Below, piece by piece: positions 11,483-21,176 of a stretch of DNA of 64,000 nt. A program made the translations under genes and the position numbers. Origin of the DNA: Scedosporium boydii (lineage: Eukaryota; Ascomycota; Sordariomycetes; Microascales; Microascaceae); assembly GCA_002221725.1 (NCBI GenBank), contig NJFT01000005.1, forward strand, positions 248,001 to 312,000, written 5' to 3'. Within the stretch, counting starts at the first letter, position 1. Each line of letters opens with the position of its first letter. The notes beneath the pieces are model-generated. The model was given only the letters and a program-made list of their open reading frames with translations. It was not told where the DNA came from and searched no databases.

Positions 11483-14400
11483 ATTGCCGAGAACAGAGGA
11501 AACAGAAGCAAGGAGGGAAAGAGAGAGGGGGGAATTTGCAGGATTGGTTGCGAAAGATGCCGATATTGTATGAAGCAAAACCCAGACACCGCTCTTTCAG
11601 GGAGATCTCGACTCGAGATCGATCAAGAGGCAGATGCTGTCAGGGGATGAGTTTTGGGGGAGGGAGAGGAGAGAGATAGGTGCTGAATTCGACTCTCAGG
11701 GAAAGATGAGGGGACAAATGACAAGTGGTGCCCAGTATCACTCCCCACGCTTTTGGCGGGAGACGAGGTCATAAAGAGGCGGTGAAGGACATCGGCGGGC
11801 ATCCAGCCCCAGCCGGGAAGACGAGCCAATCAAGGCCGCCAAGGAGGGTCTTGCATCTGCAAGTACGTGGAGCGATGCCTCCACTCTTAGAGTGACAAGG
11901 GAAGAAGGGAAGGAATGGGGGGTGAGTTGGGAGGGTCCAGTGATGGCCAGCGACCCAATCGCCAATCGCCAGCCGCCCAAAAATTTGTGACATCTGAGAG
12001 GGGGGGACATTATGTTCCTTGCATCCTCGCACTGTTGCAATTGTTACATCCCCGCGTCGCGACACGCTATCCCACTCCGTGCCGAATACAGTATAATTGA
12101 TTCGGTACGAAGATAAAGTTACTTCGTGCCAAGTATGAAGGTAACTTCGTACACTTCACTTCACAGGCTTCACTCCACCTTTACAACAATAAGAGCGGGG
12201 TTCTGCATCTGGGTCTAGCGTGCTCGTTTAAGGATTGATCGTGATATTTTCTCTTAAGCCATCTGGGTCCGGGCGGGTGAATGCGGATGCGGGTCAAGCC
12301 TCAATTGATGTTCATCCGAAGCAGCAGCAGGAATCAAGAGCGCTGATGCGCTGTACGACTATTAGATGCGGGAGCGGCTGCAATCCCACACGGGTCCTGG
12401 TTTTGATTCAATCCATTTGATCAATTGATTCATTGATCGCTCTTCAATGCCGGACGTGCCACTTTGTGGAGCCTCATACTCAGCAATGAGATCGTCAGAT
12501 GGAGCACGTTACCGTTAGCGACTAGGCAGGCTATTGACGGGGTTAATAGCCCACAAGTGAAGGGCGGAGGGCTCTGGCCTGTCTGACAAGCCCGTCAACG
12601 CCATTGATGGATGATGATAGAAGACGCAAGTTAATTAAGTTAATTAATGCAGCAACATTCAAGACACTACACACTCATACTCCATGCTGTGAGACCTTGG
12701 GCTGGGTCATGAGGCCTTTGGCATAACAACGTGCTGAGCTAGGAAGTCTAGAACGCCATTCTTGACACTGGCATGCGCGGAGGAAGCAATAATCGACTTG
12801 GTTTTTCCTGCCAAGATTCCTGCGGTGGCTGCACCATCTAACCCATTCAGGTTCTCTCCAGACCGCTAGACCAAAGTGCCATTGGACCACTCTGCCAGAG
12901 AAAAAGGAAGCACCGAGCTGCGTGGAGGATGGTGGTGCATGAGTCGCAACGCCTCCTCCTCTCTGAGCCCCCGCTGGTGGCCTGGCCGGGCACGCCAATC
13001 CCTTGCATTGACGCCCACAACGGCGAGTCTTCTGCCGAGCCTGGCATCAATGGGGCGGCGGCGAAAGGGAATTGATTTAAGTGTGGATTTTTCCCTCCCC
13101 TTCCGCGGTCGTCAACGTGGACGGATTTCCGTGCTTTCGTATGATGCGATCAACAATCTTTCCCCTAGCTAGCTTAGCTTCGCTGCCAGCCACAATGTTG
13201 AGAGAATATCAACTAAGTTTTTTTCCCCCAGCCATCTCAGGGGCGCCACTCAGGGCATTTTACATCAATTCGTAACTGAGAAGATCAAAACGGGTGTCTC
13301 CGAACCTGGACAGTGCACCTTTTTGTGGGCCTGCTCGCTAAAAAGGGTATGATTGAATTTTCCAGGTCGTAATCATAGTTTACGCATACTTCAAACAAGG
13401 CATCATACTAGATTAGATTACGAAGTTGGGCACGGAAGGCAGAACTGTATCAACCCTGGGAAACTGGTGAGTGGCCTGGCGGTGGACTGATGAGGCATTC
13501 CCGCTAGAGATATGGTCGTGGCGACGAGTACGAAGTACGAAGTCGATCCTAGTTCATCGGCCTCCCGAGCTGCTCCGCGCTCCGTGCCAGCTTGAGCCCG
13601 TGCCCGCCCACCAGACTACTTGAACAAACCACGGCTGCGTCCATACGAAGTACAAGTTTTTGCAAGGGAACATGAAGCATGCTTTAACGAGAGGGTAATA
13701 CAAGGGCGGCAATGTGTCCCGTCCTCAAAATGTCAAAAATGTATGAACACACCTCGCTGTGATGGAAACTTTGCCCCCAAATCCGCCGGCGGAATTAACC
13801 TGGAATTATTAGCCAGATCGAATGGTTTGCCTCGGACGATTTCCAGTTTGGAGCTAATATGTACGAAGTAGGTACGTACTCTCTGCCCGTCGTCAGTTAT
13901 TGATCGGAGTGCACGAGATTGGTTGCTTGGTTACATGCGCTGAGTCTGCCAACTCCTGTAATGCCTTGAGGTGAGGTTCGCTTCGAGACCATCTGCTGTC
14001 AAGGCAAGCTGATTTGCCTTGTTTTCACATTGTGGGCCTCTAGCATTGTTGGCTCAACTTACTGCAATACATCAGCCACTATGGATGCACCGTGGCAATT
14101 TCATGTTTCGTCTTTCGCCCTCTTGCCAGAAAGAAGTGAAGTCGCAAGCTGTGAGAGCGGCTACGACTTGGTTCGAAAGCTCACAAGGCAACACACCCAC
14201 CCATTCCTAAGGAGGCAGATGATAGCGCGAACCGAAGACTACATCTGTGCATGTACACGGAAGGAGAAGCCTGCGAATGGCTACTACCAGGCTCAATGTT
14301 GATTAAATGTGCAACTCTGCCAATTCAGTACCATAGTTTCTGCGACTTCCTCAAGTCATAGGTCACCAGGAACTCTCAACTGATACTAGTCTAACTTTGT

Positions 14401-14607
14401 AAGGTAAATGCTCACATAGTATATTTGCCCAAAAACGGAAGCTACAACCAAAGATGTTGAGTATCTTGGATTTTTGATATACCAAGAAAAGTTTCAACAT
14501 GTGCCACAGCTGCTCTCGAGCACCCAAAGTCATAAATGGGTTAGAAGCTATCATTTCGTTTATCTACGAAGCCCCCCCCCCCCCCCCCCCGCCCCAGCTC
14601 CAAAAAG
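11483..14607. other. Intergenic, about 3.1 kb, with TACGAAGTA motifs and a poly-C tract
   Basis: No supported gene. It contains three exact copies of TACGAAGTA (13529-13537, 13644-13652, 13862-13870) and related sequence at 12100-12155, where TTACTTCGTG and AACTTCGTAC occur close together. The right end carries a run of 19 C residues at 14572-14590, just before the next gene. Open frames are short and without domains. The left portion should contain the promoter and leader of the Zn2Cys6 gene. Confidence 0.5.
14572..14590. repeat. Homopolymer run of 19 C
   Basis: An uninterrupted run of 19 cytosines, followed by G and four more C, ending about 13 nt before the ATG of the next gene. Such tracts are unstable in replication and error-prone in sequencing, so the exact length is uncertain. 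If transcribed it would sit in the 5' leader. Confidence 0.9.
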
Positions 14608-15945
14608 ATGGAAATCTTTCCACTCCGTCTGATATGCCAGTGGATACAAGCGGGACAAGCCGAAATACTCCCAGACGGTGAGATTCGAATTGACCTCGAC
14701 ACATTCCTTGCCCTAACAGGCCAGCAGAACACCGGAGGCGAAGCTGATTATGACAACTGCATTTACCCTCTTCACGATAACACCCCAGCCGTCCTTCGCT
14801 ATCTCGGATTCAACGCAGCCCGGGCCCAGGACCTCTGCGATGCATGGGTTGAGGTCCAGGGGGAGAGTGGTCAGTTTCCACTATCACTCGACGAGTATGC
14901 TATTGAGTGTGCTTGCGGTGATACTACTATGATGACGGACGAGGACCATGACTGGAGAGTTCAGTTAAACGCCATGGGATTTTCTGATCTGTTTATTAGT
15001 TGGCAGATGCATCCCGATGTGCGTCGTGTGAGAGCGCTTTCGACGATCGAACGCTGGTTACGGCCGTTGCTCTCGGGACGCGCATATGCCTTGGACGCCC
15101 TAGCCTGTATCTGCGAAAGGGCGATGGCAGAAGGAGGAAGTGGCACTGGTCATCAAGAGTTGATCCCCTGTCTTTCGACAATCGAGCCGCAGTGTCTACA
15201 TCCATCTAGAGGGTATATCGTCACTGGTGACGGACTAATCGGGCGCCCCTGTGTTAGTGCACAAGTAACGATGTCTGATACGTCTAATATCCCCGGATAT
15301 ATGTCTTTCTACAAAGCATGCGTTCCCGATATAGCTCAACAATTTGTCCGTCAAGAAATCGACATCGCAGAGTGCCTGGCAAACACCATGTCGAGGCCTC
15401 CGAGCGATTTCAGCCTCGGAAACGCATTATATCTCACGACAAAGAGATCGGTAGCTGTCCATTATGCGAAGGCCTACCTGATGGCTGGGCTGAAAAACAA
15501 TGCAGTACCTCTCGCCATCCTCCAAATTCTTATTCCGAGCGCCTGGCTCGAACAACTGCCTCTGAACAATTTACCGTATGGGGACATATGGAAAGAAGTA
15601 GTTTGGCCTTGTCGAAGGAGGATGGCAGGGCATCAGTCGCGAGCTCTCGGGGGCATTCTTGGTGGCAATTGTATTATCGCGGGCCCCATCTGCGAGAAAT
15701 CCACGAAGGAATTTAAGCGCCGAGACGCGAAGTGGACGGAGCTAAATGAGAGTTGGGTGATGAAGATTCCGAAACACAGCAAGATGGTTTCTCAAGATTC
15801 CCATGTCGAGTGGGAATATTCTTCTCAACACGCCGTGAGCTCAAAACTCCTAAGTTCACTTGCGGAATGCTTACCAGCCTGTCATACTCGGATAATCACA
15901 CGCAAATACTGGTCTTCTTGGCCAGAAGATGCTGATTATGGTTAA
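14608..15945 (+). CDS. Unrecognised 445-residue protein with a weak ART/DUF3990-like segment
   Basis: Single uninterrupted frame from ATG (MEIFPLRLICQWIQAG) to TAA. No signal peptide or membrane helix. The N-terminal third is acidic (EIRIDLDTFLALTG, GGEADYDNC). Around residues 230-310 the pattern IPGYMSFYKACV...PSDFSLGNALYLTTKRS.AVHYAKAY resembles the 'Y-H-G ... DFG-GFYLT ... A-x-x-WA' layout of DUF3990 and related ADP-ribosyltransferase-like families. The usual His-Gly of the first motif is replaced by Lys-Ala, so catalysis is doubtful. It is cysteine-containing but not secreted. No neighbour suggests a pathway. Length and continuous codon use support a real gene; the function is unassigned and the fold resemblance is inference only. 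Confidence 0.65.
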   Translation: MEIFPLRLICQWIQAGQAEILPDGEIRIDLDTFLALTGQQNTGGEADYDNCIYPLHDNTPAVLRYLGFNAARAQDLCDAWVEVQGESGQFPLSLDEYAIECACGDTTMMTDEDHDWRVQLNAMGFSDLFISWQMHPDVRRVRALSTIERWLRPLLSGRAYALDALACICERAMAEGGSGTGHQELIPCLSTIEPQCLHPSRGYIVTGDGLIGRPCVSAQVTMSDTSNIPGYMSFYKACVPDIAQQFVRQEIDIAECLANTMSRPPSDFSLGNALYLTTKRSVAVHYAKAYLMAGLKNNAVPLAILQILIPSAWLEQLPLNNLPYGDIWKEVVWPCRRRMAGHQSRALGGILGGNCIIAGPICEKSTKEFKRRDAKWTELNESWVMKIPKHSKMVSQDSHVEWEYSSQHAVSSKLLSSLAECLPACHTRIITRKYWSSWPEDADYG

Positions 15946-16995
15946 GATATCACACTAGAAGACTTGTCAAGAGAACGGAGTCTGACGACCTTGTTGGAAC
16001 ATCTAAACGCCACTCAGGTTCTCCTCGATCCTTACACTTCCCAATCATTTGCGTCTGTCTCTTGGATGTGTCGACGAGGGTGTATCCCCTCTTAATCAGC
16101 TCCTTTGGTGCGATCTTAACACGTCAGCCTTTCATCTCCGTGCCTTGGATCGTATCGGAAAAAGCCGACGATATTCTCCGTTGGCCGTCCAGATCGCCCT
16201 TCCACACATTCATCTGCAATATCGTTGGCAGAGTCCTGGCCCGTGTAACACCACTTTATGCGCACTCATTACTGCTCTCGCTCGAGGGGGCCATCCGATC
16301 AAACCGTTTGAAAGGAAGTCTTAGTAAATCTCCCACTGGATCTATTCAAGAATGAGTACCATGGCATCTTGTGCGATGTGGGCTACGATAGGGATGAAAA
16401 AAGGATTCTAGTTTAGATTGATTCCTGGGGACTCGAGAAACTGTACGACGTACGTCGCACTCGAGTTTCACCGTTGAGGGAGATGCGAAGGCCATGCTGT
16501 GTCACGGATGCTGACCTTCTAGCACTTACATCTTTCATGCAGCATACCTACCGATGTTAGAAGGGGGCTGCAATCGTAAAAAGGGGAAATGGAATAACAT
16601 CAAAGGCAGTCCTGTGTCTAGCAGCGGCTCTCTTTGTTTCCTTCAGGTCCTCGTATTCACTTCATTCTGACCTCTTGTCTCCGAGAATGCCGGTTCACGA
16701 TCCATATCCAGCAGTGGTCTACTGGGGCAGGAAACACATTTCATGGCGCGCAGGAAGCCCCCAGGAAGCGGCATATATATTCTACAAATATATCACAGAC
16801 TTCATGACCTCCCAGTGCCTCTACAAGCCTTAAGCTCTCCGTTCTCCATCATTTAGTACAAGTCCAGGGCACAACATAAAGCCTCAAGCCCTCAAGCCCT
16901 AGAGCTCCAGTCTCCCACCTCCCACCTCCATCTTTTAAAAAAACTCAAATACTTGATCAGATCCCATCCGCTCTTCCTCTTATTACGCCTTCACA
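15946..16995. other. Intergenic, promoter side of the secreted-protein gene
   Basis: No supported gene. Two overlapping plus-strand frames at 16049-16355 read through weakly coding-like sequence without a domain. TATA-like sequence lies at 16772-16793. The segment 16860-16990 is pyrimidine-rich with short direct repeats (for example CTCCCACCTCCCACCTCC near 16911), consistent with a fungal core promoter and leader. A partial palindrome around ACGACGTACGTCGC occurs at 16445-16458. Confidence 0.5.
16772..16794 (+). promoter_or_regulatory. TATA-like element upstream of the small secreted protein
   Basis: CATATATATTC followed closely by AAATATATCAC lies about 200-220 nt upstream of the ATG at 16996, with a pyrimidine-rich leader between. 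This arrangement is compatible with a TATA-driven, inducible gene, as is common for secreted effectors, but the transcription start is not known. Confidence 0.35.
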
Positions 16996-17478
16996 ATGGT
17001 CTCCATTAAGGCGGCTCTTCTCCTTGCTATAGCTACCTCCGTCTACGCCTCTCCCCTCACTCTCGATATCTCCGAAGGTGTCGTCGTCGACGGCAGCAAC
17101 AATGCGACCCTCGTAGGGCGTGATATCGGGCTACCCTGCTTTCAGGATTCTTGTCCTGACGGCAGTCAGCCCTTCGACTTGCTCAAAAGCATTCAAGTTG
17201 TGGACATCTATGAAATTCGCGTCAAAGAGTGTGATCACTGCTATAAGAAAAAGGTCGGCTACGCTAGGAGCGGGTGCTACAAGTTCGACTCGTGTAATGG
17301 CAAACAGATGATCTGTGTCGATCCTGTCTATAGCCGGGCCCATCGCGTCAAGCTGGACACTGATGAAAAGACCTGCTACCGTATGCAGTACGCTGATTTG
17401 GGCACCTGTGATCGCAAAAAATCTACCATTAAACGCGTTCTTTGGCGACCTGGGCAAGAGGTTCCCTGCAACTGGTGA
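16996..17478 (+). CDS. Small secreted cysteine-rich protein, candidate effector
   Basis: 160 residues, single exon. MVSIKAALLLAIATSVYA is a clear signal peptide (Lys5, hydrophobic core, Ala-x-Ala-like site near residue 18). A polar stretch to about residue 44 (VVVDGSNNATLVGRD) includes one N-glycosylation sequon (NAT). The mature part has ten cysteines, including CFQDSC, CDHCYKK, GCYKFDSC and CVD, and ends VPCNW. An even number supports up to five disulfides. The basic C-terminal half (CDRKKSTIKRVLW) may favour binding to acidic surfaces or nucleic acid. Size, secretion signal and Cys content fit the fungal small secreted protein/effector class, which often is lineage-specific. I do not recognise a named family, and no toxicity or host role can be inferred directly. 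Confidence 0.8.
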   Translation: MVSIKAALLLAIATSVYASPLTLDISEGVVVDGSNNATLVGRDIGLPCFQDSCPDGSQPFDLLKSIQVVDIYEIRVKECDHCYKKKVGYARSGCYKFDSCNGKQMICVDPVYSRAHRVKLDTDEKTCYRMQYADLGTCDRKKSTIKRVLWRPGQEVPCNW

Positions 17479-17481
17479 GAA

Positions 17482-18694
17482 AAGCTGCAAGCGGTGGCTT
17501 TGTGAGGGAAAGCCGGAAAGTCGCTTGGTTGATGGTGAACATCTAAGGAGGAAGATGGTTTTTAAGAGGTGGCAGGCTGGGCTGAAGGATATATACTGAC
17601 CGAAGGGAGGATGACTTGATGACGCTGGACGGTACGGAGGACCTTAACGACCTAGAGGATGGATTCGGCGGAGTCTATTACACCTTCGATGCCACTTGGT
17701 CTCACCGAGATGGCAGGGCGGGTATTAGTGCGGGCAGGAAATTTGCGGCATCAAATGGAAGCTCGCTGGAAGAATAAATTCGCTAGAGAATAAGAGACGG
17801 ATGTGGCGGCTCTTTTCTCGAACGAAGGTAGTGGTGTCTTTCTCTTCATTCTTTTTCAATATATTTTCATCATCATCGCCGCCTTTTCAATAGTTCCTAT
17901 CCTCGGTGCCTAGCGGCAGTTCTTGGGGTTTTGGAGCTTTCGCCGTTCAGTGTTCCCGCAAAACCAGTCGATGCGCCAAGAGATATCGAGATATCAAGGG
18001 CATTCATCCGAGTTCGGTGGGCCACGAAAAGCACGTCTCACACTGGTGACTTGTTTCTAGATGATTCCTAACGATCGATGGAAGCAAACTGCCGCGAACC
18101 CATAGCAGGATGAGATTAGAAACCTCCAGTGAAATAATATATTGCTTTGCGTACCCTCCTTCCCGTGTGGTAGGGCTGAACGGATAAGCAGGTTATTTGC
18201 CTCTGTGGGAGGGTAAGATCGTTCCTCCGTCATCCTGCATGCCGACGGGGACTTTTGCGTCTAGCCCGCCAAGTCTCACAAACTTCGGTAATGTTCTTCG
18301 GGCAGGATAGGTTGCTCGGGTTGAAAAATAACGGGAGGAAGGCTGGGTGGCGATAAGGGAGATTGAGGGATTGATTGTTCCTCTTCAGGATGCAGGATGT
18401 CAATAACATGAGTTGTCAGCAAAAGATGAGCTGGTGTTGCACAAGCTAGGTGGTCTCACGAACACCATCCTATTGTTGGCTTCGATTGTGAGTGACGGAA
18501 CGGGCGTGTTCTTTCGATGCAATCCTCAAGAGTTTAGAGTCCATCCGTGGGGGGCTCTGATGCAGTCCCGACCATGGCCTTATGGCTATCTCGATGCCAA
18601 ATTCGATTCTGAAGTATCACCAGATCCGTACCGACTACATTAACTGGGATTTATCAATCGGCGGCCCCTTCTTTTTCTTTCTCAAATTTTTTTT

Positions 18695-18736
<42 letters not shown>

Positions 18737-19213
18737 CTTTTAAAGAGATAAAAATAAAAAGAAAATAAATATTAATGGCGCCCAGCGACGACATCTTCGG
18801 GTCGCTTCAAGCTCGTGCTCTTACTGCCGAGTATGTAGGAAACATTGAAGTCGCCTTGGAGTTGATGATGTCTTGGTTGAGTTTAGTTGAGCCAAGACAA
18901 GGAGCAGGCACATTGAGTTCAAGTGGCACCTCGCGTCGAATGAGCCAGCAATTGCGAGCGTAGCACGTCGAGGCAACTGGGCTTAGGAGAATAGGCATAA
19001 TCCGACCACAGTGATTCGACAATGTCAAGTGGCTCCCCACCATTACAGTTGCACCATCCAAGTCCCCCCACCTCGCCGCCCCAATCCAACGGCACCAGCG
19101 CACACGAGGCTTAGCATCGAATCATTCAGTCCTCTGCAAAAGCCCCAGGAAATTTTCACAAGCAAAAGGCCTATTTGACGGTTTGGCCCCCCGTCCGTTA
19201 ATATCGAACCGGG
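17482..19213. other. Intergenic, about 1.7 kb, with a long poly-T run
   Basis: No supported gene. It contains a run of 40 T at 18697-18736 flanked by further T-rich sequence and then an A-rich stretch (AAAGAGATAAAAATAAAAAG). Frames at 18413-18643 and 18775-18963 are short and featureless. The right end should include the promoter of the acidic zinc-knuckle gene, but no TATA box is evident. Confidence 0.5.
18697..18736. repeat. Homopolymer run of 40 T
   Basis: An uninterrupted run of 40 T, the longest homopolymer seen in the window. On the minus strand it is a 40-A tract. It could be slippage-expanded simple sequence or the poly-A remnant of a retroposed copy. I found no coding remnant or target-site duplication beside it that would prove the latter. 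Confidence 0.9.
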
Positions 19214-20284
19214 ATGTCTTCCGTCGAGTCGACGACGGCCGAGAGCGACGACGCCCTCTGGGAAGATGAGGAGCTCTACCTCCTCCCGTTCGGGCGGCTG
19301 CCTACAGAACCCATAATCGCCAAGGATAGGAGCCAAGCTTTCCGCTTCACCTGCTACGGCAAGGGGACACGATGCGTCATAACAGAGGATCTACAAATGA
19401 TGATTGCCGTCGGCACCCATCACGAGTTAAAACAATATGCGAGGGGATGGTTCCGTGCTCACAGGAGTCTCTACAAAGTGGTCTTTGCGAAGACGGAAGA
19501 GCCCGGCTGGGCGCAGCTGGTTCTAGCGGTGGAGCCGGAACACGGTGGACTCTACGAAGAAGACGACGGCGATCTGGATCTCGAAGTGCTCGATTTCGAT
19601 AATGACGAATACCAAACGGACGATGGAGACGACGACGACGATGACGAAGACATGAATCCCGATGTCGGTCTAGAAGCCTTTATGGACGGAGAGAGCGACT
19701 ATACACAAGATGCGAGGATGGCGTTCGATAGCGACGATGCCGACGAGCCTCTATTTTGCGAAAACTGCCTCAGCGATAAGCACGCCATGTCCAAATGCTG
19801 CAGACCTCTCGATTTCAGCGGGCCCTATCTCGTAGGGTGCCCCTTCCACGGAGTCGTCGACCACAACGTGGACGAATGCCCGATACTCGACCGAGAGGTC
19901 GATCTCCTCCTCGTTCTCGAAATTTTCACCACTCTCGTCTGCCACAGGCGGGGAAAGGCTCCTTTCTTCTCGCATAGACTGCCGTGGACGAAAGTGGTGC
20001 TGATCGGACGCGCCTGGGGCATCAACTACGACGGCCCGTTTCCGTGGTCTGACGAGTTCGGCGAGTCGAAGAGGAAGGACTACGAAGATGGTGACGATAA
20101 GCCGGAGGGGTGGTACGACGAATGCCCGGAGGTCACGGACCCTGCGACGGCGACCTGGGAGGCCCTGGAGAAGGCTATTGAGGAGGGAAAGGTGCCTGAC
20201 CCGGGTGCGATCACCGACTGGCTACCACCTCCGCCCGTCGACTGGAGAGCAGTGTTTTCAAGAGGGATGAGGCCTATCTTGTGA
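19214..20284 (+). CDS. Acidic protein with two tandem zinc-knuckle-like motifs
   Basis: 356 residues, single exon, ATG at 19214. The middle is strongly acidic, with an Asp run around residues 137-145 (DDGDDDDDDEDM). Residues 182-195 form a textbook CX2CX4HX4C zinc knuckle (CENCLSDKHAMSKC). Residues 209-222 form a variant CX2HX4HX4C (CPFHGVVDHNVDEC). Zinc knuckles usually bind single-stranded nucleic acid or proteins. The C-terminal part has Trp/Pro-rich segments (EGWYDECPE, DWLPPPPVDW). No signal peptide, membrane segment or retrotransposon gag/pol context is present, so this reads as a host gene rather than an element. Function unknown; the motif spacing is seen directly, while nucleic-acid binding is inference. 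Confidence 0.75.
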   Translation: MSSVESTTAESDDALWEDEELYLLPFGRLPTEPIIAKDRSQAFRFTCYGKGTRCVITEDLQMMIAVGTHHELKQYARGWFRAHRSLYKVVFAKTEEPGWAQLVLAVEPEHGGLYEEDDGDLDLEVLDFDNDEYQTDDGDDDDDDEDMNPDVGLEAFMDGESDYTQDARMAFDSDDADEPLFCENCLSDKHAMSKCCRPLDFSGPYLVGCPFHGVVDHNVDECPILDREVDLLLVLEIFTTLVCHRRGKAPFFSHRLPWTKVVLIGRAWGINYDGPFPWSDEFGESKRKDYEDGDDKPEGWYDECPEVTDPATATWEALEKAIEEGKVPDPGAITDWLPPPPVDWRAVFSRGMRPIL

Positions 20285-21176
20285 ACGGCCGAGTGGACAT
20301 TCGGGGTGGTTTTCTGTTGTGTTTTTTTTTTTCCTGTTGCCCCAACTTCCGCTATCAGGGCGACTCGATGGGCGATACATGTTTCTGCACCCCTTGTGGA
20401 GGAAGACTTCCACTACGATATATGGGGGCGAAGGGTTCTTTCTAGGCGTTAATATGGGCGTACAAAACTGGTAGATACCGAGTCTTTCTCTCTCTTGGCG
20501 GAAGATGAATCAACACAATTCTGAAGGATGTCTAACGAGAAGGGCGATGACGATGATCTTGAGGGTGGTGGCGACGGCCGATGTTTTTCTATCCCTTGCA
20601 GGCCACCGAGATAGTACCCATATGGCCCTGTACGGCGTCGGCATGGTATTCCACCTCATCTCATGAGCGAAATAATAAAGCATTTACATTGTATGAAGAA
20701 AAAAATCCAGCTTCACATGCTCAATTCCCATTCCTTGCCGAACTGGTGACGTCAAAATGTGACCGAAGGAGGTGCTGGCTTACCAGCTGCTCTCAGCTGT
20801 CGCCACTCCTTTAAATCGTCATCAAATCAACCTGGAGTGTCAAGCACTGGGCACCAACTATGAAGTACAGACCTGGAAGGGAGGGCACGAGCTCATCGAC
20901 GCTCCCCTGCAATCCACACGTTTCTGGAATCTGGTCCAGGCGTGGCAAGAGAAGGCAAAGTGAGTCGGGATAGCGAGGATTTCAAGAGGAATCAAGCTCC
21001 TCCTTATAAATCTCAAAAGGAGCTTCATTCCTCACCTCTCTTCAACCCCACAGCAATTTTTGCCCCGCTCCTCTCTATTCTCTCACCCCTCGTTGCCCCT
21101 CCAAAAACAACATATGAGATCACGACCTCGCGCGGTTAAGACCCGGCCCGGAGTCCAGTTCAAAAGGCGTCGCAAC
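20285..21176. other. Intergenic, promoter side of farnesyltransferase beta
   Basis: No supported gene. It includes the 3' flank of the acidic protein gene with a T run (20321-20332). Immediately upstream of the farnesyltransferase ATG lies a pyrimidine-rich leader at 21030-21110. An in-frame ATG at 21114 precedes the chosen start and would add 21 basic residues. Confidence 0.5.

Noticed and set aside
11483..11578. 32-residue N-terminal extension of the Zn2Cys6 regulator
   Set aside because: It would start at a TTG codon; the first ATG in frame is at 11482 with a good context.
9102..11650. Plus-strand frames opposite the Zn2Cys6 gene (up to 134 codons)
   Set aside because: Antisense shadows of a long coding exon.
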